DNA of 64,000 bases from Elymus sibiricus (Eukaryota; Streptophyta; Magnoliopsida; Poales; Poaceae), in contig CM077676.1 of assembly GCA_039707655.1 (NCBI GenBank), positions 377,088,114 through 377,152,113 of the forward strand, read 5' to 3'. The notes beneath the pieces were generated by a model. It worked only from the letters and a program-made list of their open reading frames with translations. It was not told the DNA's origin and ran no database searches. Positions 23,256 to 32,167 of the stretch are shown piece by piece. Every line of letters starts with the position of its first letter. The first letter of the stretch is position 1. The translations under genes were made by a program, and so were the position numbers.

Positions 23256-23877
23256 AAGTAAGCAATGCAAGGCGCCATATGCATGATATGACCAACATCA
23301 GCATGCCAAGTGAGAGCAAAGACCTCAGGGGGTAAATAGGAGTGGTCTGCTCCCTCTGAATCCCCCTCTGAACAGTTATCTTCCTCTTGATTACAATCTG
23401 GAATGGGGGAGGGGGGGCTGCCATTGCGTCCACCATGGAGTGACGTCTGCATGACATTATATTGCCACGCAAGGCTCTTCTCCTTTGCTCTACATGTTCA
23501 GTACCATTGTGTACAATAACTGACATGCATAGGAATAAAACATAGTGAGATTATGTAAGGAATGCATGCAGAAATCCAGAGTGATGGTAGCAACCAGTGG
23601 ATAGACCCAAACCAATGATAGCAGGCAGATAATAGCTTCAGTTAAAAAATATAGGGAATGGCTCCTTTACAGTTTGTTTCCCACCCAACATGAAACACAT
23701 AGTAGACACCCGAGATTAAGCAGATAGTAGACAAAGATACTATTCATTGCTGCCCCGATTTGTACCCCACAACCAGTTAAAAACTCAAGTTTGATTGTTA
23801 GTTTGGACCTGACTCGGAGTCTAAGAGGTGAACAGGACGATAAAGTAGCAGGTAATATTAAGCGATGCGTAACGTAA
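23256..23877 (-). other. Possible exon-bearing stretch, unassigned
   Basis: On the minus strand 23526-23224 is open for 100 codons (VIVHNGTEHVEQRRRALRG at its start), and an overlapping frame has an acidic part (NQEEDNCSEGDSEG). These could be exon remnants of the same unknown locus as the repeated segments to the right. No family is recognised, and nothing else is seen in this stretch. Confidence 0.25.
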
Positions 23878-24095
23878 GCAGACACGAAAGAGTGCAACCT
23901 CTCTTGCGGACCCATGTAGTCCTCAAGGTCATCTCCTCAGTTGATGATGGTAATGCAGTGGTGGTGGCTGCCGGCAGCGGGGAAGAAGATCTAAGTCGGC
24001 GAAAGATGGTCTGGAGGGGGGGATCTCTGCTGCGGTGGATGCTTCCATCATTGGAGCAGCTCAGCTGGGGCGGACGATGGCGTGGCAGGAGCGGG
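23878..24095 (-). repeat. Exon-like segment, copy 1 of 3
   Basis: Minus-strand segment with AGATCTTCTTCCCCGC, ATGATGGAAG and CGCAAGAGAGGTTGCAC. Related segments follow at 24876-25098 and 25832-25945 in the same orientation, about 1 kb apart. The shared end (a purine-rich AAGAGGTTG followed by ACACT and a CGC) could be an exon end with a splice donor. Coding content is uncertain and the frames differ between copies. Confidence 0.5.
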
Positions 24096-24270
24096 ACAAA
24101 CCACCCAAAGTTTTCTTTGACACCTATCTGTATCGTAAGTATAATTATGTAAAGGCTCATTTGAATTGAATGATTCTAACAATGCAGGGATAGGAAATAC
24201 ACAGGAATAGGATAGGAATGCACGTGCAAAACAGAGCATTTGCTAACACATGATTTCTGTCAATCTGGGT

Positions 24271-24515
24271 GTTTGGTTCACAGGAATTGGAAGATCACAA
24301 AAATGCAAAGAAGCATGGTCATATTAAAGTTAAACCACATGAAAATGTACAGTTATAATGCGATTATGCTACTATCACTTAGTCTTGTTCTTCATGAATA
24401 GGAATTTGAAAAGGAGGGCCAAGTGGAAATTAAAATTCCTACGGTTTTTCTTTGAAAGAGACACTAAAGGAAAAAATCCTACAGTTTTCCCTTGCTCCAT
24501 TCCTTTGAACCAAAT
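24271..24515. mobile_element. MITE-like inverted-repeat element
   Basis: Terminal inverted repeats GTTTGGTTCACAGGAAT (24271-24287) and ATTCCTTTGAACCAAAT (24499-24515) match at 15 of 17 positions. They enclose about 210 bp with no ORF. The TTTGGTTCA ends resemble a common class of grass MITEs related to DNA transposons. No clear target duplication is seen, so the superfamily is not assigned. Confidence 0.55.
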
Positions 24516-24875
24516 GCATGAATAGTAGTACCATAGGAAACTTTCCAATTCCTATGTCTTTCCTTCACCTTTCCTTTCAACCAGTGGCGATTCTAGTAGG
24601 CATGCTTGAACAGGCAAAAGCCTACACTCCAAAAATGTTTTTGTACTACTTCTACTACTTTGGACCCAGCCCACTGCCCTACTAGCTCAACTCCCAGGCC
24701 CATCTACACATGCACAGCTCCAACGCGCAGAAATAAATAATGATGGCTTTCGGGAGAGTCCATCACAGATAGCTAACTTGCCTAGTACCTCACTGCTTGT
24801 CATATAGGAGAAACTATTCGTATTTCTCATTACAACGTGTGCTCAGTGGACAATATATTACATGTAGAGTAAAAA

Positions 24876-25098
24876 AGCAATGCGACAAGTGTACAACCTC
24901 TTTTGCGAAGCCATGTTGATCTCAGCATCATTGGGTTGGTCGCTAAGGATGTTGCGGCTGATGTGGCTGTCGGAGGCGGGGAAGAAGATCTTAGGCATCT
25001 GGAGATGGAGCCGAGGGTACTCCTCTGCTGTGATGGACGGTTTTGTCGTTGGACCAGCTCCGGTGAGGTGTACGACGGCGAGGCTGAAGCAGGACAAG
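24876..25098 (-). repeat. Exon-like segment, copy 2 of 3
   Basis: Second copy, with the phrase AAGATCTTCTTCCCCGCC and GCAAAAGAGGTTGTACAC. A minus-strand frame of 94 codons (25142-24858) starts with a hydrophobic stretch (LLSLLSCFSLAVVHLTG) and includes RLHLQMPKIFFPASDSH. Not recognised. Confidence 0.5.
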
Positions 25099-25206
25099 AG
25101 AGATAACATTAACCTGAAGTGGGATTCTAATAGCATCTCCAATAGATGATGTAAAATACATCACCAAAAAGTGCTAGATGTAAAAGACATCAGCCACTCG
25201 TCTCTG

Positions 25207-25325
25207 AACTTAACTGTTGAAACTGGATTTAACTGTCGAAACTGAATTTTACTGTCGAAACTGAAATGTACTCTCGAAATTGAATTTTGCACTCGAAACT
25301 AAATTTTACTGTCAGAACTGAACGC
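25207..25325. repeat. Short tandem repeat, about 20-bp unit
   Basis: About six imperfect copies of TTTTACTGTCGAAACTGAA. Non-coding. Confidence 0.7.
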
Positions 25326-25479
25326 AGTAGTAGCAGAGAAGCAATGCACTAGTAGTTTTGGCCGCTCGAGCACTAGTGGCAGAGCAGCAGTGATCTAAAT
25401 CGGCAACTGCTCCAGTAGGGAACGTACTACCAGAGAGCAGCCGGGGCAGCTGGTCGTGCAACAGTAGCAGCGCCCGGAG

Positions 25480-25680
25480 CATCAACGCGTGCGAGAGCCA
25501 TAGCAGCAGCATGAGCACGAGCGAGTGCCGGAGCTGTTGCTCGTGCACTAGCAGTGCAAGCAAGAGTAGAGCAGCAACGCGAGCAAGAGCAAGAGCAGAG
25601 CAGCAGTGCGAGCGAGAGCCGGAGCAGCAGCAGCGCGGCCAGCGACAGCCGGAGCAGCAGCAGCAGCTCCTACTAATGTG
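25480..25680. repeat. GAGCAG/GCAGCA-rich low-complexity DNA
   Basis: Trinucleotide-type repeats that leave all six frames partly open. Any protein predicted here is compositional noise. Confidence 0.7.
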
Positions 25681-25831
25681 GGCGTTGCCGCCGAGGGAGC
25701 AATGCCATGGCGAAGAGACGCCTTGGAGGAAGTGGCCGGTGACGCCGCCGTCGATGGAGCCGTGCCATGGCGGCTCGGGATCGAGCAGCGGCAGCACCGT
25801 GAGATCAAATAAAGGAGAAAATGCAGCGATT

Positions 25832-25945
25832 AGTGTAGAACCTCTTTGGTGGCGCCGACTAGGCCTCAGCTTCATCCGAGGAATCGGTGATGGTGCTGCG
25901 GTTTCGGTGGTGCAGGTGAAGACGACGCTGTGGGAATGGAGGTGG
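25832..25945 (-). repeat. Exon-like segment, copy 3 of 3
   Basis: The most diverged copy, with CACCAAAGAGGTTCTACAC and CCGATTCCTCGGATGAAGC on the minus strand. It lies in GC-rich DNA (25.5-26.3 kb) that could be a former 5' exon. Confidence 0.45.
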
Positions 25946-26373
25946 TGCGATAGATGAGGTGAACATCGGGGCAGCTCCTTGGAGGTGGAGGACAGGGCGG
26001 CTGAACCGGCGGGATGACGAGATCGACGACGAATCCTCATCCGGTGCGGTGGATGAGGGACGTCGAGCTGTTGCGGCGGACGATGTCGTCGGGGAAGAGG
26101 CTCTGGCTGGGCGGCGGTCGGGTGGCGGACGGAGGAGCGTGGGGTTTCGTGGGTTTTGGCGGCCTTAGTGTACGAATGGGGGGCGGAGGGGGTGGGAGGG
26201 GGAACCATGGCTTAGGGGCGCGCTTGTCCGAAATGTGGGGTAAGTTACGAAAGTACCCCTACCCGTTTGGACCATGGGACGTCGAGGCGGGATTTCGGCT
26301 AAGGGATAGAAGGGGGATTTCGCATGTCGGGGCGGCGCGACCGATTTCAGAGGAGGGGGAGTTTTCGTGTGTT

Positions 26374-26640
26374 GAAATTTCGGGATAACAAGGCGCAGGT
26401 TGAGGGGGCGGGAGTTTCGCAGCACAAGAGACAAAGAGATAGCTTGAAATTTCGGGATAACAAGGCGCGGCTTGAAATTTCGGGAGAACAAGCTTAACGT
26501 GTAAGAAAAACAAAAAACAATTCGCACCACACAAGAGAGAGTCATGTCCCGTTTTACTATATGAATTACTACACATGCCATTCAAAAACAACAATGAACA
26601 ACTTAAAAATTCGAGAGAACAAGCTTACCGTGTAGGGTAC
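26374..26640. repeat. Iterated TTGAAATTTCGGGATAACAAG motif
   Basis: Copies begin at about 26374, 26441 and 26470, with a diverged copy at 26602. They lie beside the GC-rich region and upstream of the minus-strand exon-like segments, where a promoter would be expected. Function is unknown. Confidence 0.5.
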
Positions 26641-26903
26641 CAAATCAATTCGTACTTCCCTCAACAACAACAAAAAAACAATTTGTACCGTCTATCATAT
26701 GGACTAAAATTGAGTCCATTTTCCGTATTTGAATGGGATTGTTGTCAGGTTAGTTATAACATCATCTAAATATTATCTTCACAACACACGACATGAATAT
26801 AGTACTAAATTCCCATTTAAATATGAACTACATGTACCATATGATCTCGAATTCAAATATGTGTATCCATTTTATTTTGAATTCAAATCATAGTACATGT
26901 ATG

Positions 26904-27110
26904 CTCTAGCTAGATGTTCGGAATCTAAATGATGTTTGATATGTATAATGTGTTTAATACACAACACACACACACAACATTTAGATGTTAGCTGCCAAAG
27001 CCACCCATTATCTCCAATTTGAATAGTTCTGTCCATGCATGGATGAAATGTGGTCAAATGATGCCTACCAACTGTATATCAAATTCAAATCAATTTGTCC
27101 TTGTTCGATG
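26904..27110 (+). repeat. Block X, copy 1
   Basis: A+T-rich sequence starting CTCTAGCTAGATGTTCGGAA that is related along its length to 62937-63147. Not coding. Confidence 0.55.
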
Positions 27111-27239
27111 TGTATATAGTATAGCATGCTCGATTCAAAACGACACCACATATCTCCATTATATCATGCATGTATGGGTTTCAAACATCATGATCTCTTA
27201 TTCAAATATTTGAATTCACTTTTATATTGATTAGGATCT

Positions 27240-28320
27240 CACCAAGTCTTTTACACCCACACGTCGTCTTCTCTTTATAATTGTACCACTAACTTTCTCT
27301 CGTGCATGCATGCACACACACTCCCACTCGGCATTATCCATCGCACACACACACACAGTATCTTTCTTCAGGTCTGTCTCCCATGATCTCTCAAGCTAGG
27401 TAGATCTCTCCATCGCCCTCTCTTTCCCACACACACACTGATCGATATACCCCTCTAGCTAGTAGGTCTGCCTACCACACACACATGTACACACAGTCCC
27501 TTCCCCCTCTCACCATCCATCCCTCACCCCCCATCTACGAGGCGCGCAAGCCCACACACACACGCGCGTGCGAGCGCGCTCTCGCCCCCTCATCTCTTAT
27601 TATCGATCTCGCACTCGTATAGTACCTCTAACTAGCAGGACTCTCGCACCCACCCACCCACACACACACCTCCCCCTCTTCGTCACTTCGGGGCTTCTTT
27701 AATTTTCTCTCACATGCATGCGCACAAAGTTATCAATCTATATATATATAGCTAGGTCTTTCCCTGTTTTCCACACAAAGTTATCAATCTATATCTAGTC
27801 AGGTCTTGCCCTTTTTCCCACGTACACATCGATCAATCTACCTCTCTAGATAGGACTGCCTAGCTACCACACACACATTGTCTATCCATCGTCTCACCTC
27901 TCATCATCCATGCCTTCCGCTTCATCTCTCAGACGCACGCAACCGCGCACGTTCTCGCCCCCTCTCTTAAAATATCGATCTCGCACTTGTACACTCCTTC
28001 CGAGTCTCCGTCCAGTTGGCCTCTCGCACCATCTCCAACACCCCCTCTCCCAGTGCTTGTAGGCTCGTAGAGTTCTTCCCTCCATCTGTCTCTATCGATA
28101 TATCGCGCAGACTACCCCTCCCCTCCCTTCTCGTATATCACCCCCATGCACATACATATATGTATATAGGCCTCTCTTTCACACAAATTGCATCATTGAC
28201 ACATACTCCATCTATATTTCCCTCCCCCCTCCCCCACCCACACACAAATTCACGAATCTCCCATGATTTCTTGCACACACCGTCTCTCTCTCTCTCAGAC
28301 ACACAGACTATGTGTACGAA
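27240..28320. repeat. CA- and CT-rich low-complexity stretch
   Basis: Many short (CA)n and (CT)n runs with repeated phrases. A phrase ending ATCGATCTCGCACT occurs near 27600 and 27973, and CACAAAGTTATCAATCTATAT occurs near 27724 and 27773. No gene is seen. Open frames are rich in P, H, S and T from the repeat and are not credible. Confidence 0.7.
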
Positions 28321-28395
28321 AGAGAAGAGGTGCACGCACGAACTCGTTCCCACATATAAACGCGTGGGTACACGGTGGAGCACATTTGTAAAAGA
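28305..28395 (+). repeat. 90-bp local repeat, copy 1 of 3
   Basis: Unit with GAAGAGGTGCACGCA, CGTTCCC, GCGTGGGTACA and GGAGCACATTTGTA. Related copies lie at 29575-29660 and 29753-29845. Confidence 0.55.
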
Positions 28396-29071
28396 AATGT
28401 GCATGTGTAGAAAGGCTTTAGATGATGTGGCACTAGTACTTCCAATATGTGCAATAGCATGTAAGTTAGAATTCCAATGGCACGCTACAAAATGTCTATT
28501 TTTTCAGTCAATATATTATGATTAAAATGATGTGGGTGCACCCATGAGGCCACGTGGCACATGGGGGAGGGGTTGTTGTGAGCTTCTTCTGTGGATTGAT
28601 CACAGTGAGGTGCTGCTGGTTACAGAAGAATGTTGTAGACACAACAGGGTACAATTAGGTTTTGATAGATGCGAATCCCAGCCACCTAGACCATTGGATC
28701 AACAACAATCAACGACTGATATCATGTCACACGTGAACGATTGAAAATTTCAAAGCTGATTATATAGAAAATATATTCGCAAAAAAAAGATTATATAGAA
28801 AATAGCCAGCAGCGGGCTCTTCGCTATCGCTGCGAGAGGTTGGCGGGTGTCCGGCTCTGCCACATACGCATCCGAGAACACGGGCCCACGTACGCCTCCG
28901 ACAAGCGTAGTAGTACTGCCCACCGCTTTGACTTTTGCAGTGCCGGGTCCATCCCATTGTAAAAAAAAACTACCACGCCTCCCGTGCGGCACAAACGCCA
29001 CCCTACCCTTTCTTAATCGGGATTTGTATCGACCAATCTCGTCAAGGAGTAGGCGGTAAACTTACAACCTG
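28396..29071. other. Low-copy DNA without recognised gene
   Basis: Nothing with a clear identity. A 16-base sequence GATTATATAGAAAATA occurs twice (28758 and 28789). No ORF is convincing. Confidence 0.5.
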
Positions 29072-29183
29072 TCGCCTTCGCGTCGCACCAACACACGATC
29101 GGTCCGGCCCGCCGCTCACCGAAGGGACGCACATCGACTTGGTACATCACTGACATGTGTGACCGCATGTGAGCAAACCGACA
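29072..29183 (+). repeat. Block Z, copy 1 of 3
   Basis: Contains GGTCCGGCCCGCCGCTCACC and CATGTGTGACCGCA. Copies at 60511-60624 and 61478-61595 share the order of CGCGTCGCACC, GGTCCGGC, CCGCTCACGG and GTGGGACC. Confidence 0.6.
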
Positions 29184-29299
29184 CTCCAAGCTCCCCGCCT
29201 ACCGCCAAAAGCCCGGTCTATCGGGATTTCTAGCAAACCGGCAGTTGCGAACGATCGCGTGGCAGTTTCATGTGTAGGGGAGGGGCGTGGTGTGGCAGT

Positions 29300-29327
29300 A
29301 AAAAGAAATGCCATGGCATTTCTTTTT
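29300..29327. repeat. Perfect 28-bp palindrome
   Basis: AAAAAGAAATGCCA is followed immediately by its exact reverse complement, centred at 29313/29314. Confidence 0.9.
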
Positions 29328-29574
29328 TTAGTGCTGTTTTCGTCCAATAACTTCCACCATCGGATGCAGATCTTACGGTTATTGGGACGTTCGCCAGGAA
29401 TAGTCTCGGGGCGAACTATTGACTAGCCTCTTTTTCGCACGCACTGCGTTGACACATAAGTATCATCTCTCTCCCTCCTCCCCATGCACACACCTATACT
29501 GATGACTCTCTCAGGACTTCTGGCACACACCATCTCTCTATAGGTCGATGTCACACACATACACTTGTACTCTA

Positions 29575-29845
29575 GGTTTAGTACGTACACAAAGAGGAGA
29601 GGTGCGTGCATGCACTCATCCTCTCCCACACTGTCACACACACGCGCGGGTACTCTTTCCGACACACACCATCTCTCTCTTTTTTGCAGGGACACACCAT
29701 CTCTCTCTAGGTCTATGTATACCATTCTCTCTCTCCCCCCCACACACACTGGTGGAGTACGTGCACGAAGAGAAGATGTGCACGCATGCACTCATTCCCT
29801 CGCACACACACGCGGGTACATAGTGGAACACATTTTTGTACGAAG
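29575..29845 (+). repeat. 90-bp local repeat, copies 2 and 3
   Basis: Copies at about 29575-29660 and 29753-29845, each with a GTACGTACACRAAGAG-like start and an ACACGCGGGTAC-like end. (CT)n and (CA)n separate them. Confidence 0.6.
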
Positions 29846-29851
29846 AGCCAC

Positions 29852-29910
29852 CCCACGTGATAATTTGACGCGTGTAGAGTCGTTCACTTAATGGATGGTC
29901 AATTAATACA
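29852..29910 (+). repeat. Block Y, copy 1
   Basis: CACGTGATAATTTGACGCG followed by a TTCACTTAATGGATGGTCAA-like part. A related copy at 63153-63215 directly follows block X copy 2. Both copies lie 80-200 bases upstream of a TATA-like box. Confidence 0.55.
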
Positions 29911-30046
29911 GCGCATGCAAATTGTGTGGACGTGAGGGAGGAAGTACTAGTTGAGAATGACATTACTATCATCCACTCCATGCATGCGAGTAGTTAAATC
30001 GAGGCAACGTCATCAATTTTTGCCTCGGTTACTGTTGGTGGCCTTT

Positions 30047-30057
30047 GTATTTAAAAA
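30047..30057 (+). promoter_or_regulatory. Candidate TATA box for the gene at 30143
   Basis: GTATTTAAAAA, about 90 bases upstream of the ATG, with a C-rich leader between. The sequence around the leader resembles that at 63300-63340. Confidence 0.4.
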
Positions 30058-30142
30058 TGGACGGAGTGGAGTACTACGCTCGCCTACTAGGGCTCTCCCA
30101 CCGCCTACGCTCGCCTCCCCACCTCGACCATCGGATTCCGCC

Positions 30143-30616
30143 ATGGATAATCCCTTAGATCCCAGCATCCCGCGGGCTTCCCTCTCCCTGCGGCCCGCAG
30201 CACTGCCGCCTTTGAGCGAAACCCACATGTGTTTCAAAGGGGATCCATTGCTCTGGAATCACAGATCGGTGGCGCCGGAGGACATGTCGGGGCTGCGTTT
30301 CAGGTGGTGGGCAGCAAGGGCAAATCGGATCGACGAAGCATCGCATCGATTGGAGACAAGTTCGAAGGAGCTGCACCTGGCGAAGCACAAGGCGGAGGCG
30401 CATGTCGATCTCAGGGGTGAGATGCTAAGGGATGTTAGCATCTGGCAACGTCGCGTTGATTTCGAGCTGGGGCTAATGGCAGAGATCATATTCACGGAGT
30501 CGACTGCGGAGGAGAGAACACGCATGCCTATGGAATGGCATGAGAAGCCGGTGCAACTGTTCAAATGGGTGGTAGGAGAAGCCAAATCGCTCAACCAGTG
30601 GCGGCGGCGGCGCTAG
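30143..30616 (+). CDS. Candidate small gene, 157 residues, unknown
   Basis: ATG lies in good plant context (GCCATGG) after a C-rich leader, and the frame ends at TAG 30614-30616. I chose this ATG rather than the in-frame one at 29951 because it follows the TATA-like box and leader. The product has a proline/serine-rich start (about residues 1-40), a tryptophan-containing middle (FRWWAARANRIDEASHRLE) and a long, charged, probably helical part rich in E, K, R and H to about residue 150, ending in an arginine run. No signal peptide, membrane span or zinc-binding motif is seen. I do not recognise the family. It could be a real single-exon gene, the first exon of a larger one, or a gene fragment. 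The downstream region carries a short tandem repeat and no obvious second exon. Confidence 0.45.
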   Translation: MDNPLDPSIPRASLSLRPAALPPLSETHMCFKGDPLLWNHRSVAPEDMSGLRFRWWAARANRIDEASHRLETSSKELHLAKHKAEAHVDLRGEMLRDVSIWQRRVDFELGLMAEIIFTESTAEERTRMPMEWHEKPVQLFKWVVGEAKSLNQWRRRR

Positions 30617-30728
30617 GGATGCATCGTAGGCGAGGTGACCTGCCGTCCTTCCCCGCCAGCGATGCAGTGACCTACTCAGTTGCTGCTGCAGTGAACACGC
30701 GACGCTATGGCGGTTTGCAACCGTGACA

Positions 30729-30796
30729 ATCACTCCATCTATGTATTGTATTTGTATGAAAATACTCCATCTATATGTGTTGTATTTCTATGAAAA
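30729..30796. repeat. Tandem repeat, about 33-bp unit, two copies
   Basis: ACTCCATCTATGTATTGTAT and its near copy, each ending TATGAAAAT. It lies in the possible 3' untranslated region of the gene at 30143. Confidence 0.8.
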
Positions 30797-31089
30797 TAGT
30801 TGGTCGTTTGGAAAAAGATGGTCATTGATTTATCACGAGTTTTTGAATGCTTGGTCGTGAGAACTAATCGGGAGCCATTCCGGGCTTCGAAACCAAAACC
30901 ATCAATAAATTTTGAGCTTGTTTCCCATCACATTCCAAAGTACCATGCTATAATTAATTGCAAACCTGTTCACACCGATCAAACCTAAACGTGTTTCCAC
31001 TTTGTAGCATATTAGTACTAGGTTATAAAAAGGGAAACTAACTACTAGAATATTACTGCACATTCCTCCTCATAAGATTTTCTTGTTCG
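30797..31089. other. No gene seen
   Basis: A+T-rich spacer. Short frames only. Confidence 0.5.
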
Positions 31090-31326
31090 TCGTTCCTTGC
31101 GTCTGGCGTGGCCGGTAGGAAGAGCTCTGGGCCGAGAAATAACAAGGGAGCGACGACCAACGCGGCCGAAAAAAGAGAGAGGGCCCGCCGTGCCGCGGAG
31201 GCCTCGAAAGATCTCTAATGGGCAGGAGAGGGCTCTAAGAAGCGCATTCGCCGCGGAGGCGAACATGCCGAGCGGGCAATGCTGAAGTCGTTAGCCCCCG
31301 ACGACATGCCCGCTCAGCTAAACAAG
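31090..31326 (+). pseudogene. Coiled-coil gene remnant, upstream half
   Basis: The frame that leads into the solo LTR's target site reads a basic, alanine-rich helix (ERARRAAEASKDL). After TAA at 31216-31218 it continues with AERAMLKSLAPDDMPAQLNK. The same frame resumes to the right of the 28-kb insertion, at 59330. The target duplication ACAAG (31322-31326, 59325-59329) proves the two parts were adjacent. The start of the gene is not identified. No domain is recognised apart from the predicted helix. Confidence 0.5.
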
Positions 31327-32167
31327 TGCTACTTGTAGCTTGCGTTGGTATTTCCTCGAAGAGGAAGGGATGATGCAGCACAGTAGAGATAAGTATTTCC
31401 CTCAGTTATGAAACCAAGGTTATCGAACCAGTAGGAGAATCACACAACACCTCGTTAGCAGCACCTGCACACAAACAACAAATACTTGCACCGAACGCAA
31501 ACGAGGGGTTGTTAATCCCTCGGCGGTCAATTGCAAGATTAAATTGTATGCGATAGATAGATAGATTGAAACAAAAATACAAAATAAAATAAATAAAAGA
31601 AAATGGCAGCAATATTTTTAGGGTTTTAGTAATATGATTTATATAGACCCGGGGGCCATAGTTTTCACTAGAGGCTTCTCTCAAGAAAATAGCATACGGT
31701 GGGTAGACAAATTACTGTTGGGCAATTGATAGAAAAGCAAATAATCATGACGATATCCAAGGCAATGATCATGTATATAGGCATCACGTCCAAGATAAGT
31801 AGACTGACTCCTGCTTGCATCTACTACTATTATTCCACACATCGACCGCTATCCAGCATGCATCTAGTTTATTAAGTCCATAAAGAACGGAGTAATGCCT
31901 TAAGAACGATGACATGATGTAGACAAGATAAACTCACGCATGAATAAACCCCATCTTTTTACCCTTAATAGCAACGATACATACGTGTCATGTCCCTTTC
32001 TGTCACTGGGATTGAGCACCGCTAGATCGAACCCATTACAAAGCACCTCTTCCCATGGCAAGATAAATCAATCAAGTTGGCCAAACCAAATCAATAGATC
32101 GGAGAAGAAATACGAAGCTATAATAATCATGCATAAAAGAGTGTAGCAAAGACTCAAATAATATTCA
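31327..32167 (-). repeat. Solo LTR (element 3 family), left part
   Basis: Starts TGCTACTTGTAGC, like the 5'-most bases of 16370-17917. It is preceded by target duplication ACAAG and interrupted at 32167 by element 4, whose own target duplication is ATTCA (32163-32167) and ATTCG (58597-58601). The remainder is at 58602-59324. No interior of this element exists, so it is a solo LTR left by unequal recombination. Confidence 0.85.

Noticed and set aside
25312..26208. 298-codon minus-strand frame and 148-codon plus-strand frame (25511-25957)
   Set aside because: Both run through GAGCAG/GCAGCA repeats. The length comes from low complexity, so they are not called as genes.
29951..30142. N-terminal extension of the gene at 30143 to an in-frame ATG at 29951
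   Set aside because: It would cross the TATA-like box and the C-rich leader. The ATG at 30143 has better context.
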